This document shows, piece after piece, positions 1 through 8,730 of a stretch of DNA of 64,000 nt; the stretch's first letter is position 1; each line of letters opens with the position of its first letter. Origin of the DNA: Mesorhizobium sp. AR02. GTDB lineage: Bacteria > Pseudomonadota > Alphaproteobacteria > Rhizobiales > Rhizobiaceae. Where the stretch lies: assembly GCF_024746835.1 (NCBI RefSeq), contig NZ_CP080531.1:7150001-7214000 (forward strand), in the 5' to 3' direction. The notes beneath the pieces are model-generated. The model was not told the origin of the DNA and did no database searches. It saw only the letters and a list, made by a program, of their open reading frames with translations. The position numbers and the translations under genes are program-made.

Positions 1-53
1 CGCAAACGACGCGCCGATATTGCGCGCGGACGGCTTCGGGGGGACAGTTGGCC

Positions 54-875
54 ATGTCCGGATTTCTTCGTCGCGCGCTTTTGACGGTCGGGCTGGTGAT
101 CGCCGGCCTTGCGCCGCGCGCTGCATTCGCCATCACGACCAACGATCTCTACCAGTCGCAGACCATCGTCACCGGCCAGGGCGAGGTGAACCGCCAGATA
201 GGCTTCAGGGACTGCCTGGACCGGGTCCTGGTCAGGGTCTCAGGCGATCAGCGGCTGCCGAAAAAGCCGGAAATGCTGGCACTACGAGACAGGGCTGGCG
301 ACTTCGTCGACACTTTCCGCTACCACGACCGGCTGGAAGGCATTCCGATCCATGACGAACAGGGCACGCACGACCGACCGCACGATCTGACCTGTCTCTA
401 CAAGCCCGCCACGGTCGACAAGCTGCTGGCTTCGCTCGGCAGCAGGCCCTGGCTTGGCGAGCGACCAACGCTCGCCGTCTTTCTCACCACCGAACAGGGC
501 GCTCGGCATTTCGTGCTCAGCGCCGAGGAGGAGCGTGGCGAGACGATGCGCGAGTCTTTCGCCAATGCCACCGGTCCGCTGTTGATGCATGTCGCATTTC
601 CGAAGGCTGCGCAGATAGCCGACCTGGGCGAAAAAGCGCTGCGCACCGACGACATGGCAAGGCTGGACCTGCTGGCCAAACAGGTTGGTGGCGCGCAGGC
701 GCTCGTCGGCAGCATCGTGTGGAGCGACAAAGAGCTCGGCTGGATCGCCGATTGGCGGCTGGCCAACAACGGCAAGACCTATCGCTGGCAGGTGCGTGGC
801 GTCAGCTTCGACGTGGCGTTCCGCGTGGCAATCGGAGGCGCTGCACAGATTCTTTCGGGCAATGGCCAGCCTTGA
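54..875 (+). CDS. DUF2066 domain-containing exported protein
   Basis: The protein is about 273 residues. It opens with a basic start and a hydrophobic stretch (LLTVGLVIAGLAPRAAFA) that reads as a signal peptide ending near residue 27, so export to the periplasm is likely. The body, with FRDCLDRVLVRVSGDQRL near residue 50 and a region of RPWLGERPTLAVFL character near residue 140, matches the DUF2066 family, whose biochemical role is unknown. I take the ATG at 54; a TTG six bases upstream is also in frame. hemB follows on the same strand after about 110 bases, so co-transcription is possible but not shown. Confidence 0.8.
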   Translation: MSGFLRRALLTVGLVIAGLAPRAAFAITTNDLYQSQTIVTGQGEVNRQIGFRDCLDRVLVRVSGDQRLPKKPEMLALRDRAGDFVDTFRYHDRLEGIPIHDEQGTHDRPHDLTCLYKPATVDKLLASLGSRPWLGERPTLAVFLTTEQGARHFVLSAEEERGETMRESFANATGPLLMHVAFPKAAQIADLGEKALRTDDMARLDLLAKQVGGAQALVGSIVWSDKELGWIADWRLANNGKTYRWQVRGVSFDVAFRVAIGGAAQILSGNGQP

Positions 876-986
876 GAGATCCACGCTGCCTCTCGGTAAA
901 CGGGGCGAAGGAAAGCTGGCACAATCGTGTCGCATTGGTCAGCACCAAGGGCTCGTGGTAAAAGCCGCCGAACGAGAGTTTTGGCC

Positions 987-2018
<1,032 letters not shown>

Positions 2019-2278
2019 CCCCGACTTCCCGGGCAAGGCCTTTCAGTAGCTGTCACCACTCTTTCGACCGGCCGGTGGTTCTTTCGAATTCCCGCTGACA
2101 AGATCGGCGTGACCCGGCTACGATGGCGGCACGGCCGGAGGCGGCCGGCAGCCCGCACCTCGCCGAGAGGTATGGCGAACGCCTCCAGAGGATGCTTCCT
2201 GACCCGTTTCACCGTCGGGCGAAGGCGTCGGCAATGCGGGCACTGACGAAGACTTCGCCGTGACCCGAGGAAACGGAC

Positions 2279-2821
2279 ATGCTTGCCTATCGTGATGCCA
2301 AGACCATGGCGAAAGCCATGCGGGAGGCGCTTGCCGCCCGCGACCTGACGATCAGCCACAGCGAGGCCCTGGAGATCGTCGCGCGCCAGTTCGGACTGGC
2401 GACCTGGAACATCCTGTCGGCGAAAATCGATGCGCCGGCGGCCCGGCAGGAAACGATCATTTTCGAAAGGACGGCGCCGATCGTGCGCATCTTCGACGTC
2501 GCCAAGGCGCACGAATTCTATCTCGGCTACCTCGGCTTCGCAGTGGACTGGGAGCACCGTTACGGCGACAACTTCCCGCTTTATACGCAGGTCTCGCGCG
2601 GCAACCTGGTCCTGCATTTGTCTGAACATGCCGGCGACGCGACGCCGGGCGGCAACATGGTGGTGTACATGAAAGCCATCCGCGACTTTCACAAAGAGCT
2701 TGCGGCCAAGGACTACCGTTATATGAAGCCCGGTCTCGAGCACGAAGACGGGCGGCTGACGGTCGAGGTCATCGACCCGTTCAGCAACCACATCCGCTTC
2801 ATGGAACTCACCGGCGAATAG
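2279..2821 (+). CDS. Glyoxalase/bleomycin-resistance (VOC) superfamily protein with N-terminal helical extension
   Basis: The 180-residue protein has an N-terminal helical segment (residues 1-50, beginning MLAYRDAKTMAKAMREAL), then a single VOC-type module from about residue 60 (IVRIFDVAKAHEFYLGYLGF) to a C-terminal DPFSNHIRFMEL strand with the usual terminal metal-ligand glutamate. This arrangement is common in proteins annotated as glyoxalase superfamily. The substrate is unknown; bleomycin binding or an isomerase-type reaction are family possibilities only. It appears to be monocistronic. Confidence 0.85.
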   Translation: MLAYRDAKTMAKAMREALAARDLTISHSEALEIVARQFGLATWNILSAKIDAPAARQETIIFERTAPIVRIFDVAKAHEFYLGYLGFAVDWEHRYGDNFPLYTQVSRGNLVLHLSEHAGDATPGGNMVVYMKAIRDFHKELAAKDYRYMKPGLEHEDGRLTVEVIDPFSNHIRFMELTGE

Positions 2822-2947
2822 CCTGATATTGCGTCTGCTTCGGCGACCACCAGTGGCCACCGCAGCGTATCGCTACGCAAAATTCCGGACGTCACTTGGC
2901 GACGATGTCAGGACGTGTCTCCATCGTAGGGAACACCGCTTGTGACC

Positions 2948-2980
2948 TGCAATCGGTTTGCTACAAGAAAACCGATTGCA
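2948..2980. promoter_or_regulatory. Perfect 12-bp inverted repeat upstream of the DHFR-like gene
   Basis: Arms TGCAATCGGTTT (2948-2959) and AAACCGATTGCA (2969-2980) are exact reverse complements separated by 9 bases. The dyad is followed by an A+T-rich stretch and the ribosome binding site at about 2998-3005. Its position 30 bases before the start codon and its symmetry suggest an operator for a dimeric repressor. No regulator gene is adjacent, so the cognate protein is unknown. Confidence 0.55.
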
Positions 2981-3010
2981 AAACATAATTGGTTATCGAG
3001 GAGGATCTCC

Positions 3011-3658
3011 ATGCCCAAACTTCGCGTCAACGCATTCACCCTATCGCTCGACGGCTATGGCGCCGGTCCCGATCAGAATCTGCAAAATCCGCTCGGCGTC
3101 GGAGGGGAATCCTTGCACAAGTGGTTTGTCGACACCCGCACCTTCCGTGAGATGGTGCTCGGACAAGATGGCGGCACCACCGATATCAACGAGGCGTTCG
3201 CGGCTCGCAGTTTCGAAAATGTCGGCGCCTGGATCCTCGGCCGCAACATGTTCGGGCCGATCCGCGGCGAATGGCCTGACGACAGCTGGAAAGGCTGGTG
3301 GGGTGACAACCCGCCCTACCATGTGCCGGTTTTCGTGCTGACGCGCCACGAGCGGGCACCCATCACCATGGAAGGCGGCACCACCTTCCACTTCGTCACC
3401 GACGGCATCCATTCGGCGCTCGAGCAGGCAAAGGCGGCGGCTGATGGCAAGGATGTGCGGGTTGGCGGCGGCGTCGCCACCATCCGCCAGTATTTGCAGG
3501 AAAAGCTCATCGACGAGATGCATCTGGCAATCTCGCCGGTGCTGCTTGGCAGAGGCGAGAACCTTTTTGCCGGCCTGGATATGTTGAAGCTAGGCTACCA
3601 GTGCAGCGAGCAGGTGGCGACGCCGCTTGCCACGCATGTGGTGATCAAGCGGACGTAG
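3011..3658 (+). CDS. Dihydrofolate reductase family protein (RibD C-terminal-like)
   Basis: The 215-residue product begins MPKLRVNAFTLSLDGYGAGP, the usual opening of RibD-C/DHFR-like reductases, and has ENVGAWILGRNMFGP (about residue 70), VFVLTRHERAP, and a C-terminal VGGGVATIRQYLQEKLIDEM segment that forms part of the NADPH site in the family. The likely activity is NADPH-dependent reduction of an unknown small molecule; it is not the folate enzyme FolA. ATG 3011 is chosen because GAGGAGG lies 6-12 bases upstream and the product then starts at the conserved strand. A perfect palindrome lies upstream, so the gene may be repressor-controlled. Confidence 0.88.
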   Translation: MPKLRVNAFTLSLDGYGAGPDQNLQNPLGVGGESLHKWFVDTRTFREMVLGQDGGTTDINEAFAARSFENVGAWILGRNMFGPIRGEWPDDSWKGWWGDNPPYHVPVFVLTRHERAPITMEGGTTFHFVTDGIHSALEQAKAAADGKDVRVGGGVATIRQYLQEKLIDEMHLAISPVLLGRGENLFAGLDMLKLGYQCSEQVATPLATHVVIKRT

Positions 3659-3663
3659 CTACA

Positions 3664-3875
3664 GCTCTTTCTCCCCGTCACTATACGGGGAGAAATGCCC
3701 GGCAGGGCAATGAGGGGCGGCGCGACCGGTTGAAGATTGCGTTTCCGACGGCACCGCCAATAGCAAATGGCAACACCCGCGCATCGCTTCCGCCCGCGTT
3801 CAATTGTCAAGATCGGCGCCGCCCCTCATCCGCCCTTCGGGCACCTTCTCCCCGTATAGTGACGGGGAGAAGGAA
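3664..3875. repeat. Intergenic inverted-repeat element (CTTCTCCCC family)
   Basis: The outer arms are imperfect inverted copies. The left arm begins CTCTTTCTCCCCGTCACTAT and runs into ATGAGGGGCGGCGC; the right arm carries GCGCCGCCCCTCAT and ends with ATAGTGACGGGGAGAAGG. The middle is unrelated sequence. Each arm also folds on itself (CTCCCCGTCAC/TATACGGGGAG). Related elements occur five more times in this window. It lies between convergent genes, so it may also act as a terminator. Confidence 0.75.
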
Positions 3876-3883
3876 GAAATCAC

Positions 3884-4804
3884 TCAATACTTCTCCGGCA
3901 CGTAAAGCTCGCGCGGCAGCGTCTGGCGCTCGTATTCGGGGTTGAAGACGCGCTCCGGCAGCGTAATGTCCTCGTGCGGCACCTCTTCATACGGCATCTG
4001 CTTGAGCAGATGATCGATGCAGTTCAGCCGCGCCCGCTTCTTGTCGTTGCCCTCGACGATGAACCAGGGCGCCTCGGGAATGTTGGTGCGGGCGAAGGTC
4101 TCTTCCTTGGCCTTGGTGTACTGCTCCCAGCGCACGCGCGATTGCAAATCCATGGGCGACAGCTTCCACTGCTTCATCGGGTCATGGATGCGCATCAGGA
4201 AGCGCATCTGCTGTTCCTCGTCGGTGATCGAGAACCAGTATTTCACGACAGTGATGCCCGAGCGCACCAACATGCGCTCGAACTCCGGCACGTCGCGGAA
4301 AAATTCCTCGACCTGACCTCCATCGGCAAATCCCATCACTCGTTCGACGCCGGAGCGGTTGTACCAGGAGCGGTCAAACAACACGATCTCGCCGCCGGCC
4401 GGCAGATGCGGCACATAGCGCTGGAAATACCATTGCGACTTCTCGCGCTCGGTCGGCGCCGGCAGCGCCACGACGCGGCAGATGCGCGGATTGAGCCGCT
4501 GGGTGATGCGCTTGATGACGCCGCCCTTGCCGGCGGAATCGCGACCCTCGAAGATCACCACCAGCTTCTTCTTGTGATAGGCGACCCAGGACTGCAGCTT
4601 GATCAATTCGGACTGCAAGCTGATCAGGTCGCGAAAATATTGCATGCGGTCGATCGAAGGCGGATGCGCGTTCTTGTAGATCTTGGCGATCTCCATCGAC
4701 AGCGCCGGCTCCGACATTTCGAGCTCATAATCTTCGTCGAGCGTGTCGGCGAGCTCGGCTTCGAGCCAGTCCTTGGCGGGAGAATTCTGTCTTAGCTCGG
4801 TCAT
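3884..4804 (-). CDS. ppk2: Polyphosphate kinase 2
   Basis: PPK2 enzymes transfer phosphate between polyphosphate and nucleotides, usually making GTP, GDP or ATP from polyphosphate. The 306-residue protein shows the PPK2 core: Walker A GRDSAGKGGVIKRI (about residue 92), the arginine-rich lid PAPTEREKSQWYFQRYVPHLP, and Walker B/lid FDRSWYNRSGVERVMGF. A family signature near the C-terminus reads APWFIVEGNDKKRARLNCI. It is a single-domain enzyme of the usual length. Donor and acceptor preference cannot be read from sequence. The exopolyphosphatase gene lies 38 kb away. Confidence 0.95.
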   Translation of the reverse strand: MTELRQNSPAKDWLEAELADTLDEDYELEMSEPALSMEIAKIYKNAHPPSIDRMQYFRDLISLQSELIKLQSWVAYHKKKLVVIFEGRDSAGKGGVIKRITQRLNPRICRVVALPAPTEREKSQWYFQRYVPHLPAGGEIVLFDRSWYNRSGVERVMGFADGGQVEEFFRDVPEFERMLVRSGITVVKYWFSITDEEQQMRFLMRIHDPMKQWKLSPMDLQSRVRWEQYTKAKEETFARTNIPEAPWFIVEGNDKKRARLNCIDHLLKQMPYEEVPHEDITLPERVFNPEYERQTLPRELYVPEKY

Positions 4805-5082
4805 ATCGGTTGCTCCGCTTGCAAGCCTGTCGGTTCATGTCCGGCACCCCAAACTGCTGGCCTGCGGCCTGGAATGGAAACACCTTAGCCGATTCAATAT
4901 AGGCCGGCAGTGACGGTTTTATTGCAGCCCAAGCGCGATTGGCGCGCTGTGGAGTCGGCGATGTCTAGTCGATCCATCATCATTGCATGGCGACAAGCTG
5001 GCCGAATTGTCCTACAAATCCCCGGTCGCATTTCGGGCTGCCCTTCGCGGCGCCCCAATTCAACACAATCGCGAGGACCGAC

Positions 5083-6126
5083 ATGGAATACCGCACCCTT
5101 GGCCGTTCCGGCCTGAAGGTTTCGACACTGACTTTGGGCACCATGACCTTCGGCGGCGCAGGCCCGTTCGCCGCGGTCGGCAACAGCGATCTTACCGAAG
5201 CCAAGCGGATGATCGACATGTGCATCGACGCCGGCATCAACCTCATCGACACCGCCAATGTCTATTCGAACGGCCTGTCGGAGGAGATCATCGGCGAGGC
5301 GCTCGGCGGCAAACGCAAGAACGATGTGCTGATCGCCTCCAAGGCGCGCATGCGGATCGGCAGCGGACCCAACGACGAAGGCCTGTCGCGCCACCATCTG
5401 ATCCGTGAATGCGAAAAGAGCCTGAAGCGGCTGAAGACCGACGTCATCGATATCTATTTCGTCCACCAGTGGGATGGCCTTACCCCGGTCGAGGAAACGA
5501 TCGCCGCGCTCGACACTTTGGCCAGCCAGGGCAAGGTGCGCTATATCGGTTGCTCCAACTGGTCCGGCTGGCAGGTGATGAAGGCGATCGGGATCAGCGA
5601 CAGCCATCACCAGCAGCGTTTCGTCACCCAGCAGATCCACTACACGCTGGAGGCCCGCGAGGCCGAGTATGAACTGCTGCCGATCTCGGTCGACCAGGGC
5701 CTGGGCGTGCTGGTCTGGAGCCCGCTCGCCGGCGGCTTGCTGTCCGGCAAATACCGCCGCGACAGCCCGACCGCACGGCAGCTGGCCGGCTGGTCCGAGC
5801 CGCCCATCCGCGACGAGGACCGGCTGTGGCGGATCGTCGATGAGTTGGTCGAGATCGGCAAGGCCCGCGGCGTATCGGCGGCGCAAGTGGCGCTTGCCTG
5901 GCTGCTCGGCCGCCCCACCGTCTCCTCGCTGGTGATCGGCGCCCGTAACGATGTCCAGCTCAAGGATAATCTCGCGGCGGCAAGCCTGGGGCTCAGCCCT
6001 GACGAACGCCAGCGCCTCGACACGGTCAGCCGGCCGCCCCTGCTCTACCCCTATTGGCACCAGCAATTGACGGCGAAGGCTCGTTTTGGTGCTGCCGACC
6101 TCGTGATTGACCGAAGCGGCGTCTGA
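5083..6126 (+). CDS. Aldo/keto reductase
   Basis: This 347-residue protein is an NADPH-dependent aldo/keto reductase of the YajO/Tas-like group. It begins MEYRTLGRSGLKVSTLTLG. The catalytic Asp-Tyr region is DTANVYSNGLSEEIIGEAL (residues 58-77), the Lys lies in VLIASKARM, and the His in DIYFVHQWDG. The cofactor-binding C-terminal segment includes TVSSLVIGARNDVQLKDNL. I use ATG 5083, since the frame is open further upstream but that part has no family character. Substrate unknown. Transcription converges with the GT90 gene. Confidence 0.93.
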   Translation: MEYRTLGRSGLKVSTLTLGTMTFGGAGPFAAVGNSDLTEAKRMIDMCIDAGINLIDTANVYSNGLSEEIIGEALGGKRKNDVLIASKARMRIGSGPNDEGLSRHHLIRECEKSLKRLKTDVIDIYFVHQWDGLTPVEETIAALDTLASQGKVRYIGCSNWSGWQVMKAIGISDSHHQQRFVTQQIHYTLEAREAEYELLPISVDQGLGVLVWSPLAGGLLSGKYRRDSPTARQLAGWSEPPIRDEDRLWRIVDELVEIGKARGVSAAQVALAWLLGRPTVSSLVIGARNDVQLKDNLAAASLGLSPDERQRLDTVSRPPLLYPYWHQQLTAKARFGAADLVIDRSGV

Positions 6127-6147
6127 CAGCAGAGGCGAGCAGCGCCC

Positions 6148-6229
6148 AAGCGCGTCACGTCGAAGCGAATTCAGGTGACGCGCTTCAGGTCTTCGTGTTG
6201 ATGCATGTCGTTCTTTTGAGCGACATGCA
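6148..6229. terminator. Two hairpins between convergent genes; rhizobial repeat-like
   Basis: The first hairpin has 11-bp arms AAGCGCGTCAC (6148-6158) and GTGACGCGCTT (6175-6185). The second has 9-bp arms TGCATGTCG (6202-6210) and CGACATGCA (6221-6229) with a T-rich loop. The pair sits between the stop codons of the aldo/keto reductase and the GT90 gene. The ATGCATGTCGTT motif recurs in rhizobial intergenic repeats as I know them, so this may be a mobile repeat serving as a two-way terminator. Confidence 0.6.
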
Positions 6230-7201
6230 CTAGCCCTCGATGAAACGCCAGACCTCGGCATCCGGTTTGATCTGACCGCTCAGCACGAAATATTTGTAGA
6301 GCACCAGAAGCGAGATCGCCTGTTCGGTCTGTTCGTCGTTGAATATCCGGCAATAGGCGTTCGCGGTTGCGATGATGCGCTCTGCTTTCGCCGGGTTCCG
6401 TTCGAAATAGGCCACATGTTCGGCAAGGTCGGAGAAATCGGCTTGGAGCGGCACATAGTGCACATTGGCTTCGAGTTGCCGCTCCGCGAACCATGTTTCG
6501 TATGTCGGCGGCGGCATCAGGCAGAGCGACTTCGAGTTCAAGATCCATTTGAGGTTGGTCGCCACGTCATTGCCTTCGAGCGAGACGATGTAGCGATAGC
6601 GCTGGTGCTGGCTGATGCTGAGAAAGGGCTTGGCGTATTCGGCCGGCGCGTTGGGCTTGTGCGAGCCGGCATCGCAGAACGGCAGGTCGCGCACCGCTTG
6701 CAGGAACCGTGTCCTGATCGGATTGTTGAGATCGCCGCGCCAGACCACGGCCGGCAGCTTGTCGGCGAACGAGATGGCGTCAGCCGGCATCTGGAAGTGA
6801 CGGAACTTGTCGAGCTTCATGATGACCGCGTTCTCGTCGTCATCACGGATCGGCCGGTCCTTCACGATCGTCGGCACCTTCGGCACATTCCTGACATCGC
6901 CGAATTCGATGTCGATGAGCAATCCAGGATCGAAGTAGCGGGCGAATTCCTTCAGGTCGTAATAGTACATGGTCGGCGTGAAGGGCAGCTTGCTGATGCG
7001 CATGGCATTGGCGCTTGGCGCGAAACCATCCTGCAGCTTGTTGTAGTAATTCAACCGTCGGCGCGCCGCCTCATCGCAAAGCCTGGCCTTTTCGAGGCGA
7101 ATGGCCAGCCTGCGGCGGAACAGGGTTTGTGGAACGATATCGCGCGCCGCGTTTCGCGCATAGTAGAAAACCTTTGCCGACGTCCGCGCGATTGTGGCCA
7201 T
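6230..7201 (-). CDS. Glycosyltransferase family 90 (CAP10-like) protein
   Basis: The 323-residue protein contains the GT90 core: PAVVWRGDLNNPIRTRFL (about residue 150), then FLSISQHQRYRYIVSLEGND with the conserved glycine-asn-aspartate, then TNLKWILNSKSLCLMPPPTYETWF and an LQADFSDLAEHVAYFERNP tail. GT90 enzymes transfer xylose or glucose; in Gram-negative bacteria they are usually linked to lipopolysaccharide or capsule decoration. Substrate and acceptor are not readable here and no other surface-polysaccharide genes are adjacent. There is no signal peptide, so cytosolic or membrane-peripheral action is likely. Confidence 0.88.
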   Translation of the reverse strand: MATIARTSAKVFYYARNAARDIVPQTLFRRRLAIRLEKARLCDEAARRRLNYYNKLQDGFAPSANAMRISKLPFTPTMYYYDLKEFARYFDPGLLIDIEFGDVRNVPKVPTIVKDRPIRDDDENAVIMKLDKFRHFQMPADAISFADKLPAVVWRGDLNNPIRTRFLQAVRDLPFCDAGSHKPNAPAEYAKPFLSISQHQRYRYIVSLEGNDVATNLKWILNSKSLCLMPPPTYETWFAERQLEANVHYVPLQADFSDLAEHVAYFERNPAKAERIIATANAYCRIFNDEQTEQAISLLVLYKYFVLSGQIKPDAEVWRFIEG

Positions 7202-7396
7202 GGTTCACTTGATCAAAAACAAACGAGCAGCTCCCAACACGCTGGCGCCCCGCGTTTCCTACATCATTGTGGCGCCGATCTGGCAAGCCCCCTCGGATCT
7301 CTGAGGCTGCGCCCGCACTGTCGCTTCAGCTGTTGTATTTGACGGCTAATGCTCCTAGGCAGGGTCAGAGCCGCAAGGCGATGAAAAGGAGCCGAT

Positions 7397-7543
7397 ATGG
7401 CGCGAGCACCAAACTACGATCAGGAACGCAAGGAACGCGACCGGCAGAAGGCGGCGAAGAAGGCCGAAAAGCTGGCGGCCAAGGTTGCAGCGCGCGAACG
7501 TTCAAAGCCTGAGGGCGAGATCGAAAACGAAACAGCGGAATGA
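7397..7543 (+). CDS. Small highly charged protein, 48 residues
   Basis: The frame from ATG 7397 to TGA 7541 encodes 48 residues, begins MARAPNYDQERKERDRQK, and consists mostly of Lys, Arg, Ala and Glu. It would form one amphipathic or coiled-coil helix. A good ribosome binding site (AAAGGAGC) lies 7 bases upstream, and a hairpin terminator follows the stop. Small proteins of this type are widespread in rhizobia as hypothetical proteins; function unknown. Base composition fits the genome. Confidence 0.7.
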   Translation: MARAPNYDQERKERDRQKAAKKAEKLAAKVAARERSKPEGEIENETAE

Positions 7544-7550
7544 CGGCAAA

Positions 7551-7570
7551 AGGCCCGCACATGCGGGCCT
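7551..7570 (-). terminator. Intrinsic terminator of the DUF982 gene
   Basis: The stem AGGCCCGC/GCGGGCCT has a 4-base loop. On the minus strand the stem is followed by TTTTGCC, so it terminates the DUF982 transcript. On the plus strand it follows the small gene ending at 7543 but lacks a T-run. Confidence 0.7.
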
Positions 7571-7597
7571 TGCCTCAATCCAGATTGTCGCCCTGCG

Positions 7598-7858
7598 TCA
7601 GGCGGGCGCCTTGTCGCTGACAAAAACGTCCACTTCACGCGCCGCGGCGATAAAGGCGCGCCGGGCGTTCATGGCCGGCTTGTCGCCGGCCAGCGCGTCG
7701 TGGCAGGCCTGCAGCGCTGCGCGATGCTTGGGACTGCGCTTGCCGGGCCAGCTGTTGAGCAGGTAATCGGAAGCCTCGCGGGCCGTGCGCAGGAGCTGGG
7801 TGCTTCCCGCCGTGACGGACTTGACGGTCACGGGTGTTTCAAATCGGTTGTTTTCCAT
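7598..7858 (-). CDS. DUF982 domain-containing protein
   Basis: The 86-residue protein matches the small DUF982 family that is abundant in rhizobia. Its features are an N-terminal strand (PVTVKSVTAGSTQLL), then TAREASDYLLNSWPGKRSPKHRA, ACHDALAGDKPAMNARRAF, and a terminal AAREVDVFV. The role is unknown. It converges on the 48-residue gene and ends with an intrinsic terminator. Confidence 0.85.
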   Translation of the reverse strand: MENNRFETPVTVKSVTAGSTQLLRTAREASDYLLNSWPGKRSPKHRAALQACHDALAGDKPAMNARRAFIAAAREVDVFVSDKAPA

Positions 7859-7947
7859 CGCCGCTCTTACGCCATCGGCGTCCGTGAAGCGAGGCCGAAA
7901 GTGCGCCTAGTGTCCGGCCGCTGCCCTTTTGCCCTGCCCTTACAGCG

Positions 7948-8664
7948 CTAAGCGGCGACGACGGCAAATCCCCTGGCGCGAAGACCGCGTCGGTCGTTGG
8001 CGAGCGACGTCACCAGCCGGTCGCGGCTGCCGACGATGTGGGCTGAAAGCCGGCGCGCCGCTTCATCGGCCTCGCCAAGGCGCGTTGCCGCCAGAATGGC
8101 GCGATGTTCGGCCCAGGCGCGACCAAGGGCAGCCTCATCACGCACCTCCAGCCAGCGGGCGCGCGACAGCCGCGTCATAGCATCGCGCACCGCCCGGAAC
8201 AGGAATTCATTGCCCGACAGGCGCGCCAGTTCGATGTGAAAATCCATGCCGACACGATGCCATTCCTCGCGCGGCGTGTTTTCGTCGCAGGAATCGAGCA
8301 TCGCCTCGATGACGTCGATGGCGTTGCCGTCAGCGCGCGCGCATGTCAGCCGCAAAGCCGCGACCTCGACCGCTTCACGATAGACCGCAATCTGCTCGAG
8401 CTCGGCCAGGTTGATGGGCGACACCGTCCAGCCACGGCCATCCCTGCTGACCAGCCCCTCGGTCTCCAGCCGCAGCAGTGCCGCCCTGACCGGTGTGCGC
8501 GAGGCGCCGAAGCGGGCTTCGATCCAGCGCTCGGTCAGTTTCTCACCCGGACCGATCTCGAGGCCGAGGATCATCTCGCGCAACTGCCGTTCGACATTCT
8601 GCATCTGCGACATCGCGCTGGCCTTCTCCGAAGCCGCATTGACAGCAGCCGGGTTGGAGTTCAT
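7948..8664 (-). CDS. GntR-family transcriptional regulator (FadR/FCD type)
   Basis: The 238-residue protein has an N-terminal winged helix-turn-helix (LREMILGLEIGPGEKLTERW, ARFGASRTPVRAALLRLETEGL) and a C-terminal all-helical FCD ligand domain with the metal-type histidines in FHIELARLSGN and AEHRAILAA. ATG 8664 is preferred because homologous regulators start close to the helix-turn-helix. It is divergent from an MFS exporter, and a perfect 7-bp dyad matching the GntR style lies directly before its start. The likely role is repression of itself and the transporter in response to an unknown small acid. Confidence 0.92.
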   Translation of the reverse strand: MNSNPAAVNAASEKASAMSQMQNVERQLREMILGLEIGPGEKLTERWIEARFGASRTPVRAALLRLETEGLVSRDGRGWTVSPINLAELEQIAVYREAVEVAALRLTCARADGNAIDVIEAMLDSCDENTPREEWHRVGMDFHIELARLSGNEFLFRAVRDAMTRLSRARWLEVRDEAALGRAWAEHRAILAATRLGEADEAARRLSAHIVGSRDRLVTSLANDRRGLRARGFAVVAA

Positions 8665-8667
8665 GAC

Positions 8668-8699
8668 GGATACCGGTTTGGTATCCCAAAATGGTATCC
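8668..8699. promoter_or_regulatory. Probable GntR operator between regulator and MFS gene
   Basis: GGATACC (8668-8674) and GGTATCC (8680-8686) form a perfect dyad with a 5-base spacer, and a third half-site, GGTATCC, follows at 8693-8699. The site lies between the GntR start (8664) and the MFS start (8731), where a shared repressor would act. GntR-family sites are typically short palindromes of this type. Confidence 0.6.
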
Positions 8700-8730
8700 G
8701 CAACAAGCGCTGATATCGGGCAGGCAGGAC

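Noticed and set aside
927..986. Upstream extension of hemB by 20 codons
   Set aside because: The added residues have no family character; ATG 987 gives the normal HemB length.
7551..7570. Hairpin after the 48-residue gene as a small RNA
   Set aside because: Its position between convergent stop codons and the T-run on the minus strand fit a plain terminator.
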